The notes beneath the pieces are model-generated. The model was not told where the DNA came from and did not search any database. It saw only the letters and a list, made by a program, of their open reading frames with translations. From Futiania mangrovi (lineage in GTDB: Bacteria; Pseudomonadota; Alphaproteobacteria; Futianiales; Futianiaceae), in assembly GCF_024158125.1 (NCBI RefSeq), contig NZ_JAMZFT010000001.1, positions 682,001-746,000 of the forward strand: DNA of 64,000 nt. The letters run 5' to 3'. The position numbers were made by a program, and so were the translations under genes. Shown one piece after another: positions 35,401-44,227 of this stretch (within the stretch, counting starts at the first letter, position 1; each line of letters begins with the position of its first letter).

Positions 35401-35541
35401 CGATGCCCCAGACCGTGCCTTGATTTGTTCGCCTCGCGATGCCCTTCAGCCTACTGGCGCTGGCCCTGTCGCGCCGTGGCGTCCCGGTGGAATCCGCACC
35501 GGGATCCGGCTGCAACCGGGGCAAGCATCGCCCCTCGTCGA

Positions 35542-35587
35542 TTGACACGTACTAACCGTGAGGTTAAACAAACTGACTATGAAGTCA
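35542..35587. promoter_or_regulatory. Promoter with tandem 14-bp palindromes between divergent units (TetR-2 operators)
   Basis: TAACCGTGAGGTTA (35553-35566) and TGACTATGAAGTCA (35574-35587) are both perfect 5-4-5 inverted repeats, starting 21 bp apart as at 25738-25772. Rightward TTGACA (35542-35547) and TAAACA (35565-35570) with a 17-bp spacer make a good promoter, with the first palindrome inside its spacer. The regulator is probably the TetR protein at 36675. Confidence 0.7.
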
Positions 35588-35724
35588 ATGTCATTGTGGC
35601 GTAGGGCGGTTGGAGAGGTCATCTCTCGGGCGGTGTGCCCAGCCCGGACTGCCCCGGCGCCATGTGCAACACGGAAACCCCGGATCTCCGTGGCAGTTTC
35701 AGATGCGGGTCGAAAGGAGACAGG

Positions 35725-36534
35725 ATGTCGGCTTCCGAAGCAGCCACCGAGACCCAGCACGCGACCCTCGGCATCAAAGGCCACGTCGCGGTCATCACGC
35801 TGAACCGGCCGGAAAAGCGCAACTCGATTTCCCTGCAGATGCTGGACGACATTGAAGCCTGCCTCGATCAAGCCGTGGCGGCTGGGTGCAGGGTTCTGGT
35901 TTTCCGCGGCGCGGGTGGAAATTTCTGTGCCGGCGCCGATCTTGCCTATGTGTCCGGGCTGCTGGCCGAGGCGCCCTGGCGCTTCTCCGAAGAGTTCGTG
36001 CCCTACGTGCAGCGCGTCATGAACCGTATAGAGGATCTGCCGATGCCCGTCGTTGCGGCCATCGAGGGGTTCTGTCTCGCTGGCGGGTTCGAACTGGCGC
36101 TATGTTGCGACATCGTGGTGGCGGCTCGCACTGCGCGGATCGGCGATGGCCACGCGATCTACGGATTCCTGCCGGGCAGCGGGGGCGCCTATCGGCTGAC
36201 GCGGAAGGCGGGGGTAAACCGCGCCAAGTACATCGCCTTCAGCGGCGACATCTTCACGCCGGACCAGATGTTCGACATGGGGCTCGTGTCCCGGGTCGTC
36301 GATGACAGTGCCTTTGACACGGAGCTTGCCTCGCTGACGGAGAAACTTGCCGCGCGAAGCCCGATTGGCCTGAAGAGGATGAAGGAACTCATTCACCTCT
36401 CTGATCAGAGCGATCGCGCATCCGGGCTGACCGCCGAGCGTGTGGCATCGGCTGCGCATACCGGGACCGCCGACATGGCAGAGGGCCTCGCTGCGTTTTC
36501 CGAGAAGCGCGCCCCGGTGTTCACGGGGCGCTAG
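35725..36534 (+). CDS. Crotonase-family protein with altered active site
   Basis: This is a 269-residue crotonase-fold protein. The oxyanion segment Phe-Cys-Ala-Gly-Ala-Asp-Leu and the first glutamate (Gly-Gly-Phe-Glu-Leu-Ala) are kept. The second catalytic glutamate is lost: the segment reads Gly-Asp-Gly-His-Ala-Ile-Tyr-Gly-Phe-Leu-Pro-Gly-Ser-Gly-Gly. One-glutamate members include decarboxylases and thioesterase-like enzymes, so simple hydration is less certain. The ATG at 35725 has AAAGGAGA just upstream. It is divergent from the TRAP operon and followed by the TetR gene. Confidence 0.87.
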   Translation: MSASEAATETQHATLGIKGHVAVITLNRPEKRNSISLQMLDDIEACLDQAVAAGCRVLVFRGAGGNFCAGADLAYVSGLLAEAPWRFSEEFVPYVQRVMNRIEDLPMPVVAAIEGFCLAGGFELALCCDIVVAARTARIGDGHAIYGFLPGSGGAYRLTRKAGVNRAKYIAFSGDIFTPDQMFDMGLVSRVVDDSAFDTELASLTEKLAARSPIGLKRMKELIHLSDQSDRASGLTAERVASAAHTGTADMAEGLAAFSEKRAPVFTGR

Positions 36535-36548
36535 CTGGCCAAGTCCGC

Positions 36549-36568
36549 GTTCTCCGTGTATGGAGAAC
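36549..36568 (+). terminator. Hairpin after the crotonase gene
   Basis: GTTCTCC (36549-36555) pairs with GGAGAAC (36562-36568) over a 6-nt loop, followed by a second small CCGGC/GCCGG hairpin. It lies 15 bp after the stop; terminator-like but without a U run. Confidence 0.45.
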
Positions 36569-36674
36569 CCGGCTTGAGCCGGCCGTGTGGACCGCTCGTC
36601 GCTGGCTTTCGGCTCTGTGCACGGAGCCATGGCCGGGCTCTTATGATCTGATCCGGGGGCGTGCGTAGGCAGAG

Positions 36675-37283
36675 ATGAGCAGATGGAACGAGCTGGTCGC
36701 CACAACAGAAGACCGGCAGCGAGAGAAGCGCGAAATCGTGATCCGTATGGCTGGCGCCGCATTCGGGCGGAACGGTTTCTACAGCACCACGCTCGAAGAT
36801 GTTGCAAAAAGTATCGGCCTGACAAAGGCTGCGATCTATTATTATTTCAAGAACAAGAATGAAATCCTTTTCGAGTGCCACAAGCTCGCGATCCAGATTG
36901 CTCAGAAAGCCTTGGAAGACGCCGAGTCCGAAGGCCGCAATGGCTTCGAGAAACTGACCCTGACGGTGAGGAACTACATTGTCGGGATGACGTCGGAGCT
37001 GAATTTCTCGATTCTCGTGGACGTGTCCGCGCTGAAGCCGGAGGAGCGCAGCTACGTCGTCAGCTTCCGGGACAAGTTCGAAGCGCGGATGCGCAGCTTC
37101 GTCGAAGAAGGAATCGCGGACGGCAGTATTGCGCCTTGCGAGCCGAAGTTCGCGATCTTCGCGATCATGGGGGCGGTGAGCTGGGTGCCAAGCTGGTATT
37201 CGCCCGCGGGCGAACTGACGGGGGAGCAGGTTGCCGACGTACTGATCGGCTTCCTGTCCAATGGGCTGAGCCCCCGCACCTAG
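36675..37283 (+). CDS. TetR/AcrR-family transcriptional regulator
   Basis: This is a 202-residue TetR-family regulator. The helix-turn-helix at about 20-65 has Ala-Phe-Gly-x-Asn-Gly-Phe-Tyr-Ser-Thr-Thr and Gly-Leu-Thr-Lys-Ala-Ala-Ile-Tyr-Tyr-Tyr-Phe-Lys-Asn-Lys, typical DNA-recognition elements. The C-terminal half is a helical ligand domain like that of the KstR/FadR-type acyl-CoA sensors (inference). The nearest palindromes are the tandem sites at 35553-35587, and the same pair precedes the thiolase operon at 25873, so it is the probable regulator of both. Confidence 0.9.
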   Translation: MSRWNELVATTEDRQREKREIVIRMAGAAFGRNGFYSTTLEDVAKSIGLTKAAIYYYFKNKNEILFECHKLAIQIAQKALEDAESEGRNGFEKLTLTVRNYIVGMTSELNFSILVDVSALKPEERSYVVSFRDKFEARMRSFVEEGIADGSIAPCEPKFAIFAIMGAVSWVPSWYSPAGELTGEQVADVLIGFLSNGLSPRT

Positions 37284-37636
37284 GCCGGCGGGGCCGTCGC
37301 CCTGCGCAGGCGTCTTGCGGGTGGGGCGGCGAGACGGCCGCTTGTGGACGCGATTGCGCCAAGCGGCGGCTCCCCATACAGGCAAGTCTCGCTGGATGTC
37401 CCAAGGTCATTGGCGGTGCGCCTGCTCCGGCCTGGTAACCGGAACGAGCCACTTCCGCATGCGCCACCCCGAGGGGCTTGTCCTCGTGCCGAACGATCCG
37501 GAGGGCTGCGCTCGGTCTGCAATAGCGTGCCGCTGTCCATCTCGTGCGTCCAGCCCGTCCACGGCAGGCGGTCTCGCTTCCAGCAGGCTTCGGCGAGTGC
37601 CTCCCGGTCGATGACTGCTTCCCGCCCCCGCCGAGG

Positions 37637-37720
37637 ATCGTCGAGAACCTGCGCCACGAGCGAGGCATCGACATCAGCCACGAACGGTGCGGTTCGGGCG
37701 GGGCCGGTTCGGGCTTGTGT
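37637..37720 (+). pseudogene. Fragment of an IS6-like transposase
   Basis: In the 609-bp gap between the TetR gene and the lipoprotein, one short stretch reads Ile-Val-Glu-Asn-Leu-Arg-His-Glu-Arg-Gly-Ile-Asp-Ile-Ser-His-Glu (37637-37684), then after a one-base shift Val-Arg-Phe...Arg-Phe-Gly. This resembles the N-terminal region of IS6-family transposases (Glu-Arg-Gly-Ile-Asp-x-x-x-Glu-Thr-Val-Arg...Phe-Gly-Pro). The rest of the transposase, including the DDE residues, is absent. Elsewhere the gap shows no convincing gene. Confidence 0.5.
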
Positions 37721-37892
37721 CTTTCCGTTTGCGATTGCTCCCCTTGCGCGTGCCGGGACCGCTTTTCCTCGATGTGGCTGCCTGCTGGGCAGAACAAGAA
37801 ATATTAACCCCTTCCCCCAAGCATGTTTGCCGACTTGATTTCATCGAGCCGGACCGGATTTTCCAAAATTTTGCTGACTGCAGGGGGAGTTG

Positions 37893-40169
37893 ATGAAACT
37901 CATCGCGCCATTGATTTGCCTCGCCGCGTTTGTTCTCGCGGGCTGTGCCAGCGAGGCACCAAACGTGACCGCTACGAAGTCATTCGTTAGCGAATTCGGT
38001 TCCCCAAACAAGGAGCAATCCCCGCTTTTTCAAAGATTTGGAGAAGGCGGGAAGGGGTACTTCATGGATCGCTACTACGCGACTGCCGAGAACCCCCGCG
38101 CGTTCCACACATATCTGCTCAAGGAGAACCTGTCTCCTTCCGGCCAGAACCTGGCGATGGACGTGGGGATCGAGGTGCGCGCGGAAGGCGGGATGCCGAT
38201 CTACCGCATGGTCCTCGTACCCCGCCGGATGACGCAGGCCCAGATCGACGCCTTGCCGGAATACCTCGTCCAGCACGACACCCAGGTTCGCCCTCCCTTC
38301 CTCCCGGGCTATACGGTTGCCAGGTTGCCGGCGGACCGCACGCTGGGACCCGACGGGGAGATCGTGACGGAATGGACCTTTTGCAGGCGCTGCATCGGCT
38401 TTGACTCCGTCGATCCTGCACAAGGGACGAAAGCCGTCGCGGAAACGCAGCAGAATGTGGCTTATGTCGCAGGCATCGCAAACCGCGAGTCGAAGTTTGC
38501 GGAGCCGCCCTCCAAGCCGAAGCCGGGTGACTTCACGCCCTTCCACAAGCGCATGGCATTCGTCGACGGGGCATCCCTCGATATACCGAAATTGATGGGG
38601 GAGCCTTATGGCTTCGGCGAAGAGCAGGCCCGCATGGCAGCCCGCGAGGCGCAGACCATTCTGGCCGCACTGCCAGAAGCGGCCGAGCAGGCACAACGGG
38701 AGCGCGAGGCAGCCAGGACCGCCTATCGTGACTTCGTGACCAAGGCCTACGAGCCGCGCCAGATGACGACCCATCTGGACGAGGCGTGCAGCAATCCGAA
38801 GTCCGCGTGGCAAGGCGCGCTCAGGGGCTCGGACTATGGGCGTGCGCAGGAGCGCGCCATTGCCTATGCCACCTGCATCGGCGAGCAGGCATCCAACTGG
38901 GACCTCGTCTACTACGTCGAGAACTACGCAACCTTTGTCGAGCGGGAAGAGGCGCTCGCCGTTCCCGGCATCACGCGCACGACCATCCGGACGCCGGAAC
39001 AGCAACTGGGCATTCCGGAAGAGCGGGTGAAGGCGATCGAGCGCGATACCCTCGCCATGGGCGACCGGTTGCAGCGCCAGGCGCGCGCGCGCGCCGAAGA
39101 GGAACGCAGGAGCGCGGAAGCCAGCAGGCAGGCCGAGATCGACCGGCAGGTCAAGCGGTGCATGCTGGGGCTTGCGTCGACGGGCTCGCTCACACCTTAT
39201 TCGCAGGGTTTCTGCCGCGCGCAGGCCGAGCGCGGCCTGGACGGCCTGCAGGCCGCCATAATCGGCAGCGCCGGTGCGACGAGCCGGAACCCCGCCGGTT
39301 CGGCCGGCACGTCCCCGGTGACCGGAACGACGGCCAGCGGGTTCGGCTCCTCCGGGTTCACGGGCAACCTGGTGCCGCCGCTCGACATCAACGGCATGAT
39401 CGCGAACGCCCGCGCGGTGGCCAAGGGCGCGGACCCCGGCCTCCTCTTCAACCGCGACGGAACGGTCCGCACCACGATCGCACCGGAAGCGCTCGCCCGG
39501 AGCGCATCAAGCTCCCGCGACAGTGGAGGAACCGGCACTCGGACGGCCTCGGCAGAGCCCTCGCGCGACCGCGCCGCAACCACGTCGCGAACGGGCAGCA
39601 ACACCGGCCGGACCGCATCAGCCGCGGCATCGCAGGACAAGCCCGCGCCTGACCGCAACTCCGTGGTGTTCTTCTCGCCCGGGACGATGGACAGCCGTCT
39701 CTACCACTACGATATCAAGCCTTGCGGCAACATCGGCCTGCCGTCGGGTGCTGCACCCATGTGTCAGATGGTGAACGAGATCCGGCTGTTCCGCCTGGGC
39801 CAGAGGGCGAAGATCTGCAGCGAGACGGAAAATCCGGACCTGAAGTTTCCCGAGGCTTATGGCGATGTCCGCTATGCGGGTGTGGTGCGGGTGTCGAACC
39901 TTACCCAGGAGGAAGCCGCCCAGATGCTGCGCAAGTGGAATGCCGACAGCGAGATCAGCTGGATGATGGCCTCCACCGACCCCGCGTCGCTCGAGACGGC
40001 GCTGGAAGCCAAGATCGTCGACGTCACCAACCGCAAGAGCCGTAGCGTCAGCGGCGAGCCGGAACTGTTCCGCGGGGTGCCCGAGTTGCACAGCTTCGTC
40101 ACGGGCAAGGGCTGCCGCGGCGTGGAGTTCATCAACGGCTACATGGGGAACGGTCGCACCGGGCTCTGA
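37893..40169 (+). CDS. Large lipoprotein of unknown function
   Basis: This is a 758-residue protein with a clear lipoprotein signal: a short hydrophobic helix and Leu-Ala-Gly-Cys with Cys18 as the lipid-attachment site. It is expected to be membrane-anchored in the periplasm or outer membrane. An Arg/Glu/Ala-rich, probably coiled-coil stretch lies around 385-425 (repeated Arg-Ala-Glu-Glu-Glu-Arg-Arg type). A Ser/Thr/Gly/Arg-rich low-complexity linker follows (about 450-580), and a more globular C-terminal part contains several cysteines. No enzyme motif is seen. The ATG at 37893 has GGGGGAG before it. A smaller lipoprotein gene follows; both might serve the envelope. Confidence 0.8.
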   Translation: MKLIAPLICLAAFVLAGCASEAPNVTATKSFVSEFGSPNKEQSPLFQRFGEGGKGYFMDRYYATAENPRAFHTYLLKENLSPSGQNLAMDVGIEVRAEGGMPIYRMVLVPRRMTQAQIDALPEYLVQHDTQVRPPFLPGYTVARLPADRTLGPDGEIVTEWTFCRRCIGFDSVDPAQGTKAVAETQQNVAYVAGIANRESKFAEPPSKPKPGDFTPFHKRMAFVDGASLDIPKLMGEPYGFGEEQARMAAREAQTILAALPEAAEQAQREREAARTAYRDFVTKAYEPRQMTTHLDEACSNPKSAWQGALRGSDYGRAQERAIAYATCIGEQASNWDLVYYVENYATFVEREEALAVPGITRTTIRTPEQQLGIPEERVKAIERDTLAMGDRLQRQARARAEEERRSAEASRQAEIDRQVKRCMLGLASTGSLTPYSQGFCRAQAERGLDGLQAAIIGSAGATSRNPAGSAGTSPVTGTTASGFGSSGFTGNLVPPLDINGMIANARAVAKGADPGLLFNRDGTVRTTIAPEALARSASSSRDSGGTGTRTASAEPSRDRAATTSRTGSNTGRTASAAASQDKPAPDRNSVVFFSPGTMDSRLYHYDIKPCGNIGLPSGAAPMCQMVNEIRLFRLGQRAKICSETENPDLKFPEAYGDVRYAGVVRVSNLTQEEAAQMLRKWNADSEISWMMASTDPASLETALEAKIVDVTNRKSRSVSGEPELFRGVPELHSFVTGKGCRGVEFINGYMGNGRTGL

Positions 40170-40184
40170 GCCGGACAAGACGCT

Positions 40185-40220
40185 GCGCGGGGCATGGGGC
40201 GCTATGCCCGTGCCCCGCGC
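40185..40220 (+). terminator. Hairpin terminator after the large lipoprotein
   Basis: GCGCGGGGCA (40185-40194) pairs with TGCCCCGCGC (40211-40220), extended by an inner GGG/CCC, 15 bp after the stop. A weak AT stretch follows. It is a likely transcript end. Confidence 0.6.
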
Positions 40221-40430
40221 GGATATATGGGCTTTGTCGGAGGAAAATCTGTTGAGCCCGGCGAGCGGGATCCCTAGCTTCGGTGGATGCCCGGCCGCCT
40301 CCGCTGTTTCAGGACGTCGACTGAGGTCCTCCGCCTCGCGGCGATGATCTCGTCCGGTCTTTCCGCCCGCTGCGGAGGATACCTCGCCTGGCAGATGAAG
40401 GATGTGTCGACGTCGGCGCAGCGGCAAATG

Positions 40431-41111
40431 TTCAAGGGACCAACCGGCGTGCCCTCCCGTGCTGCTATCAGAACCCTTCTGCTTGCAGGCGTCGGGGCGG
40501 CTGTCCTTCTGGCCGGCTGCAATGTCACATTGGGCGATCGCAAATTACCTGAAGACCCATATGGCTGGCATGGCGTCGGAAAGGTCGTGACGCTCGTCGC
40601 CCCTGGCGGGAACGCGGAGCTTCGACGTGGCTTTTCCGAGATGGCACGTGGCTCGACGTACTTCGGCGCGCTTCATCTGGATCGGGAAAGCGCAAGCTAC
40701 GCCTACACGCGAAACTGGAACTCGATCGAAGCTGCGATTTCGATAAGTGCTGCGGTTTGCACCGAGGATGCGGGCCGGCCATGCGTCCTGGCAGCCCTGG
40801 TCCTGCCGGAGGCACTGCCGTCCACGACCCGCCGCGCCAAGGGCTTCAGCGTCCAGACGCTCAATCAGTTCCGCTTGCTTTATGCGGAGAAACAGGCATC
40901 CGGTCTCTGGGGCGCATATGCCATCTCTCCCTTGGCATCGCAGGGTTTCTCGGCGCAGGAGCAGACAGAGAAAGCAGCCAGAGCCAGTGCCCTGCGCAAT
41001 TGCGAGTTTCGCCTGCAAGCGGAACTCGCTCAGATCGGACCGGTCGGATCCCTCGCGGCAGCACGGGGCGGCTTCGACCGCTGCGAGATCGTGCACGTGA
41101 CCTCGCCGTAA
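40431..41111 (+). CDS. Small lipoprotein of unknown function
   Basis: This is a 226-residue predicted lipoprotein: a basic start, a hydrophobic helix and Leu-Leu-Ala-Gly-Cys with Cys31 as the modified residue. Four further cysteines lie in the body (around Ala-Ala-Val-Cys-Thr-Glu, Pro-Cys-Val-Leu, Asn-Cys-Glu and Arg-Cys-Glu) and could form disulfides. No known domain is recognised. The start is uncertain: in-frame ATGs at 40287 and 40395 would give overlong signal regions, and none has a good ribosome site. Codon use looks coding throughout. Confidence 0.68.
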   Translation, partial: FKGPTGVPSRAAIRTLLLAGVGAAVLLAGCNVTLGDRKLPEDPYGWHGVGKVVTLVAPGGNAELRRGFSEMARGSTYFGALHLDRESASYAYTRNWNSIEAAISISAAVCTEDAGRPCVLAALVLPEALPSTTRRAKGFSVQTLNQFRLLYAEKQASGLWGAYAISPLASQGFSAQEQTEKAARASALRNCEFRLQAELAQIGPVGSLAAARGGFDRCEIVHVTSP

Positions 41112-41454
41112 TCTTGCCTCTCAGGGCCTGGGCTGACGTTGATGTCAGCGCCGCCGATGCATCGCTGGGCAGAACGCGCAATTCGTCGAAAGCCGATGCG
41201 GCCTGAAAGTCCTCTTCAGCGCGCACCACGCCAGCGGAATTTTCTCCAGGACCGTCCTCTTCAGCGCTAGCCTCTGCCAATCCGCTATCGGCCGCGCGGT
41301 GCAGGGGCGGGTTCAAACAGGGGCCTCCTCTGGCAGGCTGACTGCCGGCGGAGAGGGCGCCGAAACCCGATGAATGCGACATGCGATCTAGTCTCGGGGC
41401 CGCTTCTGCCGGTCTGCCGCCAAGGCGGACACTTTACTTGTGGCACGTTCTTGC

Positions 41455-41694
41455 ATGCAGCGTTGGCGGGTCCCCATACCCGAGGATGCGGGACTGGTGT
41501 ACGGGGGAACGCTGGTTGTCGATGGGCCCGGTGGCTTTCTCCTTTTCGAGGATGATTATATCGCCGAATTCAAGAGGATATCTGTCCGCGACGATCGCGT
41601 ATTGGCAGACGGCCTGCCTTGTCGACATCTGCCGGATGCCGGGCCGATACAGCATGTCATCATGAGCCTGCACAACGGCCCGATCATCTTCTAG
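41455..41694 (+). CDS. Possible small hypothetical protein
   Basis: A 79-residue frame lies in the 685-bp gap between the small lipoprotein and the oleate hydratase. The composition is protein-like (Val-Val-Asp-Gly-Pro-Gly-Gly-Phe-Leu-Leu-Phe-Glu-Asp-Asp-Tyr, many acidic residues) and the opposite strand looks poorer, but there is no clear ribosome site and no recognisable family. It could also be the remnant of a larger gene. The rest of the gap (41112-41454 and 41695-41796) shows nothing I can support. Confidence 0.33.
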   Translation: MQRWRVPIPEDAGLVYGGTLVVDGPGGFLLFEDDYIAEFKRISVRDDRVLADGLPCRHLPDAGPIQHVIMSLHNGPIIF

Positions 41695-41796
41695 GCTGCA
41701 CGTTGAGTTGCCAGCGGCGGACGGAGTTCGAGATGGTTTGACTTCGCTTTTGGGGCAGGCAACGTGCGTGAGCCCGATGGCGCCCGGAGGGTCATC

Positions 41797-43383
41797 ATGA
41801 GAGGAGCGGGGCGACATTACATGGTGGGGGGTGGCATCGCCGCCCTGGCGGCAGCCGTGCTCCTGTTGCGCGATGGCGGCGTGCCGGGCGAGCGCATCAC
41901 CATTCTCGAACATCGCGGTTCCGCCGGTGGCAGCCTTGACGGGGCGGGTAGTCCTGAGGGTGGGTATCTGACCCGCGGTGGCCGCATGTTCGAGCCGCAA
42001 TTCGTCTGCACTCTTGATCTGCTGTCGGGGATCCCGGCGCCCGATGACTCCGCCGTTTCGGTGAGGGACGACATCCTCGCCTTCAACCGCATGGTGCCAA
42101 GCTGGGCCGACTGCCGTCTTGTCCGCGATGGCCGCAAGGCCGATGACCGGCTGCACCTCGGCCTCGGGCCGGCGGAGATCGTGGCGCTGAACCGCCTGCT
42201 GCTCGCGCGGGAGGGGAGTCTCGGCGGGCAGCGCATCGACAGCTGGTTTGCGCCTGGCTTCTTCGACACGAACTTCTGGATCATGTGGTCCACGATGTTC
42301 TCGTTCCAGCCGTGGCATTCTTCGGCAGAGATGCGGCGCTACATGCTGCGGTTTCTCCACCTGTTCCCCGGTCTGACGCGGATCGCCGGCATCCTGCGCA
42401 CCCGCTACAATCAGTACGACTCGATTGTTGCGCCGATCGTCGGCTGGCTGTCTGCCCGCGGCGTCACGCTGCGCACGAATAGCGAAGTCTCCGACGTGAC
42501 CATCGCCGGAAACACGGACGCACGGCGGGTGACGGAGCTTCATCTTGCGTCAGGAGAGGTCATCGGCATCGCCCCTGAGGACCGGGTTTACCTGACGCTT
42601 GGCTCGATGACGGATGCCACGGTCACGGGCTTGGGCGACACCGCGCCCCCCGCCCGGAATGGGTCGAGCCCAGCCTTTGATTTGTGGAGAAAGCTAGCCG
42701 CAAGGCATGACGGGCTCGGCCGGCCCGATGTCTTTTCCGGCGCTGCGGACAAGACATCGTGGACCTCCTTCACCGTTACTCTCGCTTCGCCGGCCTTTGT
42801 GACCTTCATGGAGGATTTCAGCGGCAACCGCACGGGCACCGGCGGGCTTGTGACTTTCGCGGATTCGGGTTGGCTCATGTCGATCGTGATGTTCCACCAA
42901 CCGCATTTCCGGGGCCAACCCGCCGACAGGCCAGTGTTCTGGGGCTACGGCCTGCGCGCCGACCGGCCAGGCGATGCGGTGGGAAAGGCGATGGCAGAGG
43001 CGACCGGCGTGGAGATGCTGGACGAACTTGCCCACCAGCTCCGGCTGACTGCGGATCAGCGTCGGGTATTCTTCGACGGCGCGCAGGTGATCCCCTGCCG
43101 GATGCCTTTCATCACAAGCCAGTTCATGCCGCGTCACACAGGTGACAGGCCGCCGGTGATCCCCCGCGGGGCCGAGAATTTCGCCGTGATCGGCCAGTTC
43201 TGCGAGATGCCGCGCGACTGTGTATTCACGGTCGAATACTCGGTCCGCTCCGCCTGGACAGCCGTGAATGGCTTGACTGATCAAGTGCCGTCCCCGCCGC
43301 CCGTGGTCCGAAGCGACCGCAATCCCCGGGCGCTTCTGCGGGCCGCCAGGGTGATGTTGTCGGGTGTTGCGAGAGAAAACTGA
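41797..43383 (+). CDS. ohyA: Oleate hydratase (MCRA family, FAD-dependent)
   Basis: This is a 528-residue oleate-hydratase-family protein, a normal length. An N-terminal FAD-binding Val-Gly-Gly-Gly-Ile-Ala-Ala-Leu is followed by Ile-Thr-Ile-Leu-Glu and then Thr-Arg-Gly-Gly-Arg-Met-Phe-Glu (59-66), which holds the catalytic glutamate. Later stretches (Trp-Ser-Thr-Met-Phe-Ser-Phe-Gln-Pro-Trp-His-Ser-Ser-Ala-Glu, Pro-Phe-Ile-Thr-Ser-Gln-Phe-Met-Pro, Cys-Val-Phe-Thr-Val-Glu-Tyr-Ser-Val-Arg) are typical. The enzyme adds water across the cis-9 double bond of free oleic acid to give 10-hydroxystearate, which detoxifies unsaturated fatty acids. The ATG at 41797 with GGAGGG at 6 bp is used. It appears to be transcribed alone. 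Confidence 0.93.
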   Translation: MRGAGRHYMVGGGIAALAAAVLLLRDGGVPGERITILEHRGSAGGSLDGAGSPEGGYLTRGGRMFEPQFVCTLDLLSGIPAPDDSAVSVRDDILAFNRMVPSWADCRLVRDGRKADDRLHLGLGPAEIVALNRLLLAREGSLGGQRIDSWFAPGFFDTNFWIMWSTMFSFQPWHSSAEMRRYMLRFLHLFPGLTRIAGILRTRYNQYDSIVAPIVGWLSARGVTLRTNSEVSDVTIAGNTDARRVTELHLASGEVIGIAPEDRVYLTLGSMTDATVTGLGDTAPPARNGSSPAFDLWRKLAARHDGLGRPDVFSGAADKTSWTSFTVTLASPAFVTFMEDFSGNRTGTGGLVTFADSGWLMSIVMFHQPHFRGQPADRPVFWGYGLRADRPGDAVGKAMAEATGVEMLDELAHQLRLTADQRRVFFDGAQVIPCRMPFITSQFMPRHTGDRPPVIPRGAENFAVIGQFCEMPRDCVFTVEYSVRSAWTAVNGLTDQVPSPPPVVRSDRNPRALLRAARVMLSGVAREN

Positions 43384-43465
43384 TTGGCCTTGCCCGCCAT
43401 CCCGTCCCGATCTCGCCACAACATGAAAGCAGGGAAAAACAGGTGGCTGATGCAATTCGCGGCGT

Positions 43466-44227
43466 CTAGCCCATCCGGTCGCGGAACCGGACGAGGCTCT
43501 TGCCGGGCGCATAGACGAATTCCTCGTGATAGATCTTCTGCCCCCGCGCATCGCGCATGATCCAGTCGTAGCGCATGGCGTCCGGGTCGCCCTTGTGGGT
43601 TCGGGCGACCTCCTTCACGCGGATCTCGACGGTTCTGTTCACGGGCTTGCCATCCAGGTATTCGACGGTCTGGAAGGTACGCCGCTCGCCCTCCCGCCAC
43701 GGGCCAAGGGGGAAGAAGGCGTCGTCCTTGAAGCTGCGGTTCGGCTGGCCGGGCCGGGCGTCGAACACGCGGCCGAGTGCGGCGCCGCCATGCGTGACCG
43801 CGAAGAGTTGCAGCTTCTCGCCGCGCGAGGTCGGGTTGATGCGCTTGTAGACCTGCATCCGCTCGCCGGTCTGCGGATGCACCCAGGGATACGGGCCGCT
43901 GATCTGGCGCTTGTCGCCGGACCCGGACGCCTCGCGCACGCGCGGGAGCGGCCCCTCGCCGTCGGTCTCGGCCCCGGCCCAGAGCGCGATGGTGAGATCG
44001 CGGACCGGCTTGCTGGAAGCGCTGTCCTGTGCCGCGACGGCCTGACGGGGCGGAGACGCCGTTCCAGCGGACGCCGGCACGAAGTCGGAGGCGGTGAGCG
44101 CGGATACCTCCTGCTTCACGACCTGCAAGTCCTTCTGCATGGAGTCCACGACCGTGCAGCCGGAAAGTCCCAGCGCAACCGTGGCGAGGACAGCGAGGCG
44201 GGAAAGGATGGGAGTGCGTTTCGTCAT
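43466..44227 (-). CDS. Lipoprotein, last gene of the ABC/hydrolase operon
   Basis: This is a 253-residue lipoprotein with Leu-Ser-Gly-Cys (Cys24) after a hydrophobic signal. A Ser/Ala-rich linker precedes a globular domain containing Tyr-Pro-Trp-Val-His-Pro-Gln-Thr-Gly-Glu and a repeat-like set of charged beta strands. No domain is recognised. Its ATG (44227) overlaps the stop of the alpha/beta hydrolase gene by ATGA. It closes a four-gene operon with an exporter and a P-loop NTPase. Confidence 0.8.
   Translation of the reverse strand: MTKRTPILSRLAVLATVALGLSGCTVVDSMQKDLQVVKQEVSALTASDFVPASAGTASPPRQAVAAQDSASSKPVRDLTIALWAGAETDGEGPLPRVREASGSGDKRQISGPYPWVHPQTGERMQVYKRINPTSRGEKLQLFAVTHGGAALGRVFDARPGQPNRSFKDDAFFPLGPWREGERRTFQTVEYLDGKPVNRTVEIRVKEVARTHKGDPDAMRYDWIMRDARGQKIYHEEFVYAPGKSLVRFRDRMG

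Noticed and set aside
37284-37892. Several open frames of 60-200 residues on both strands in the gap after the TetR gene
   Set aside because: Their composition is low-information Arg/Ala/Pro-rich and no start site or family fits, apart from the short transposase-like segment.
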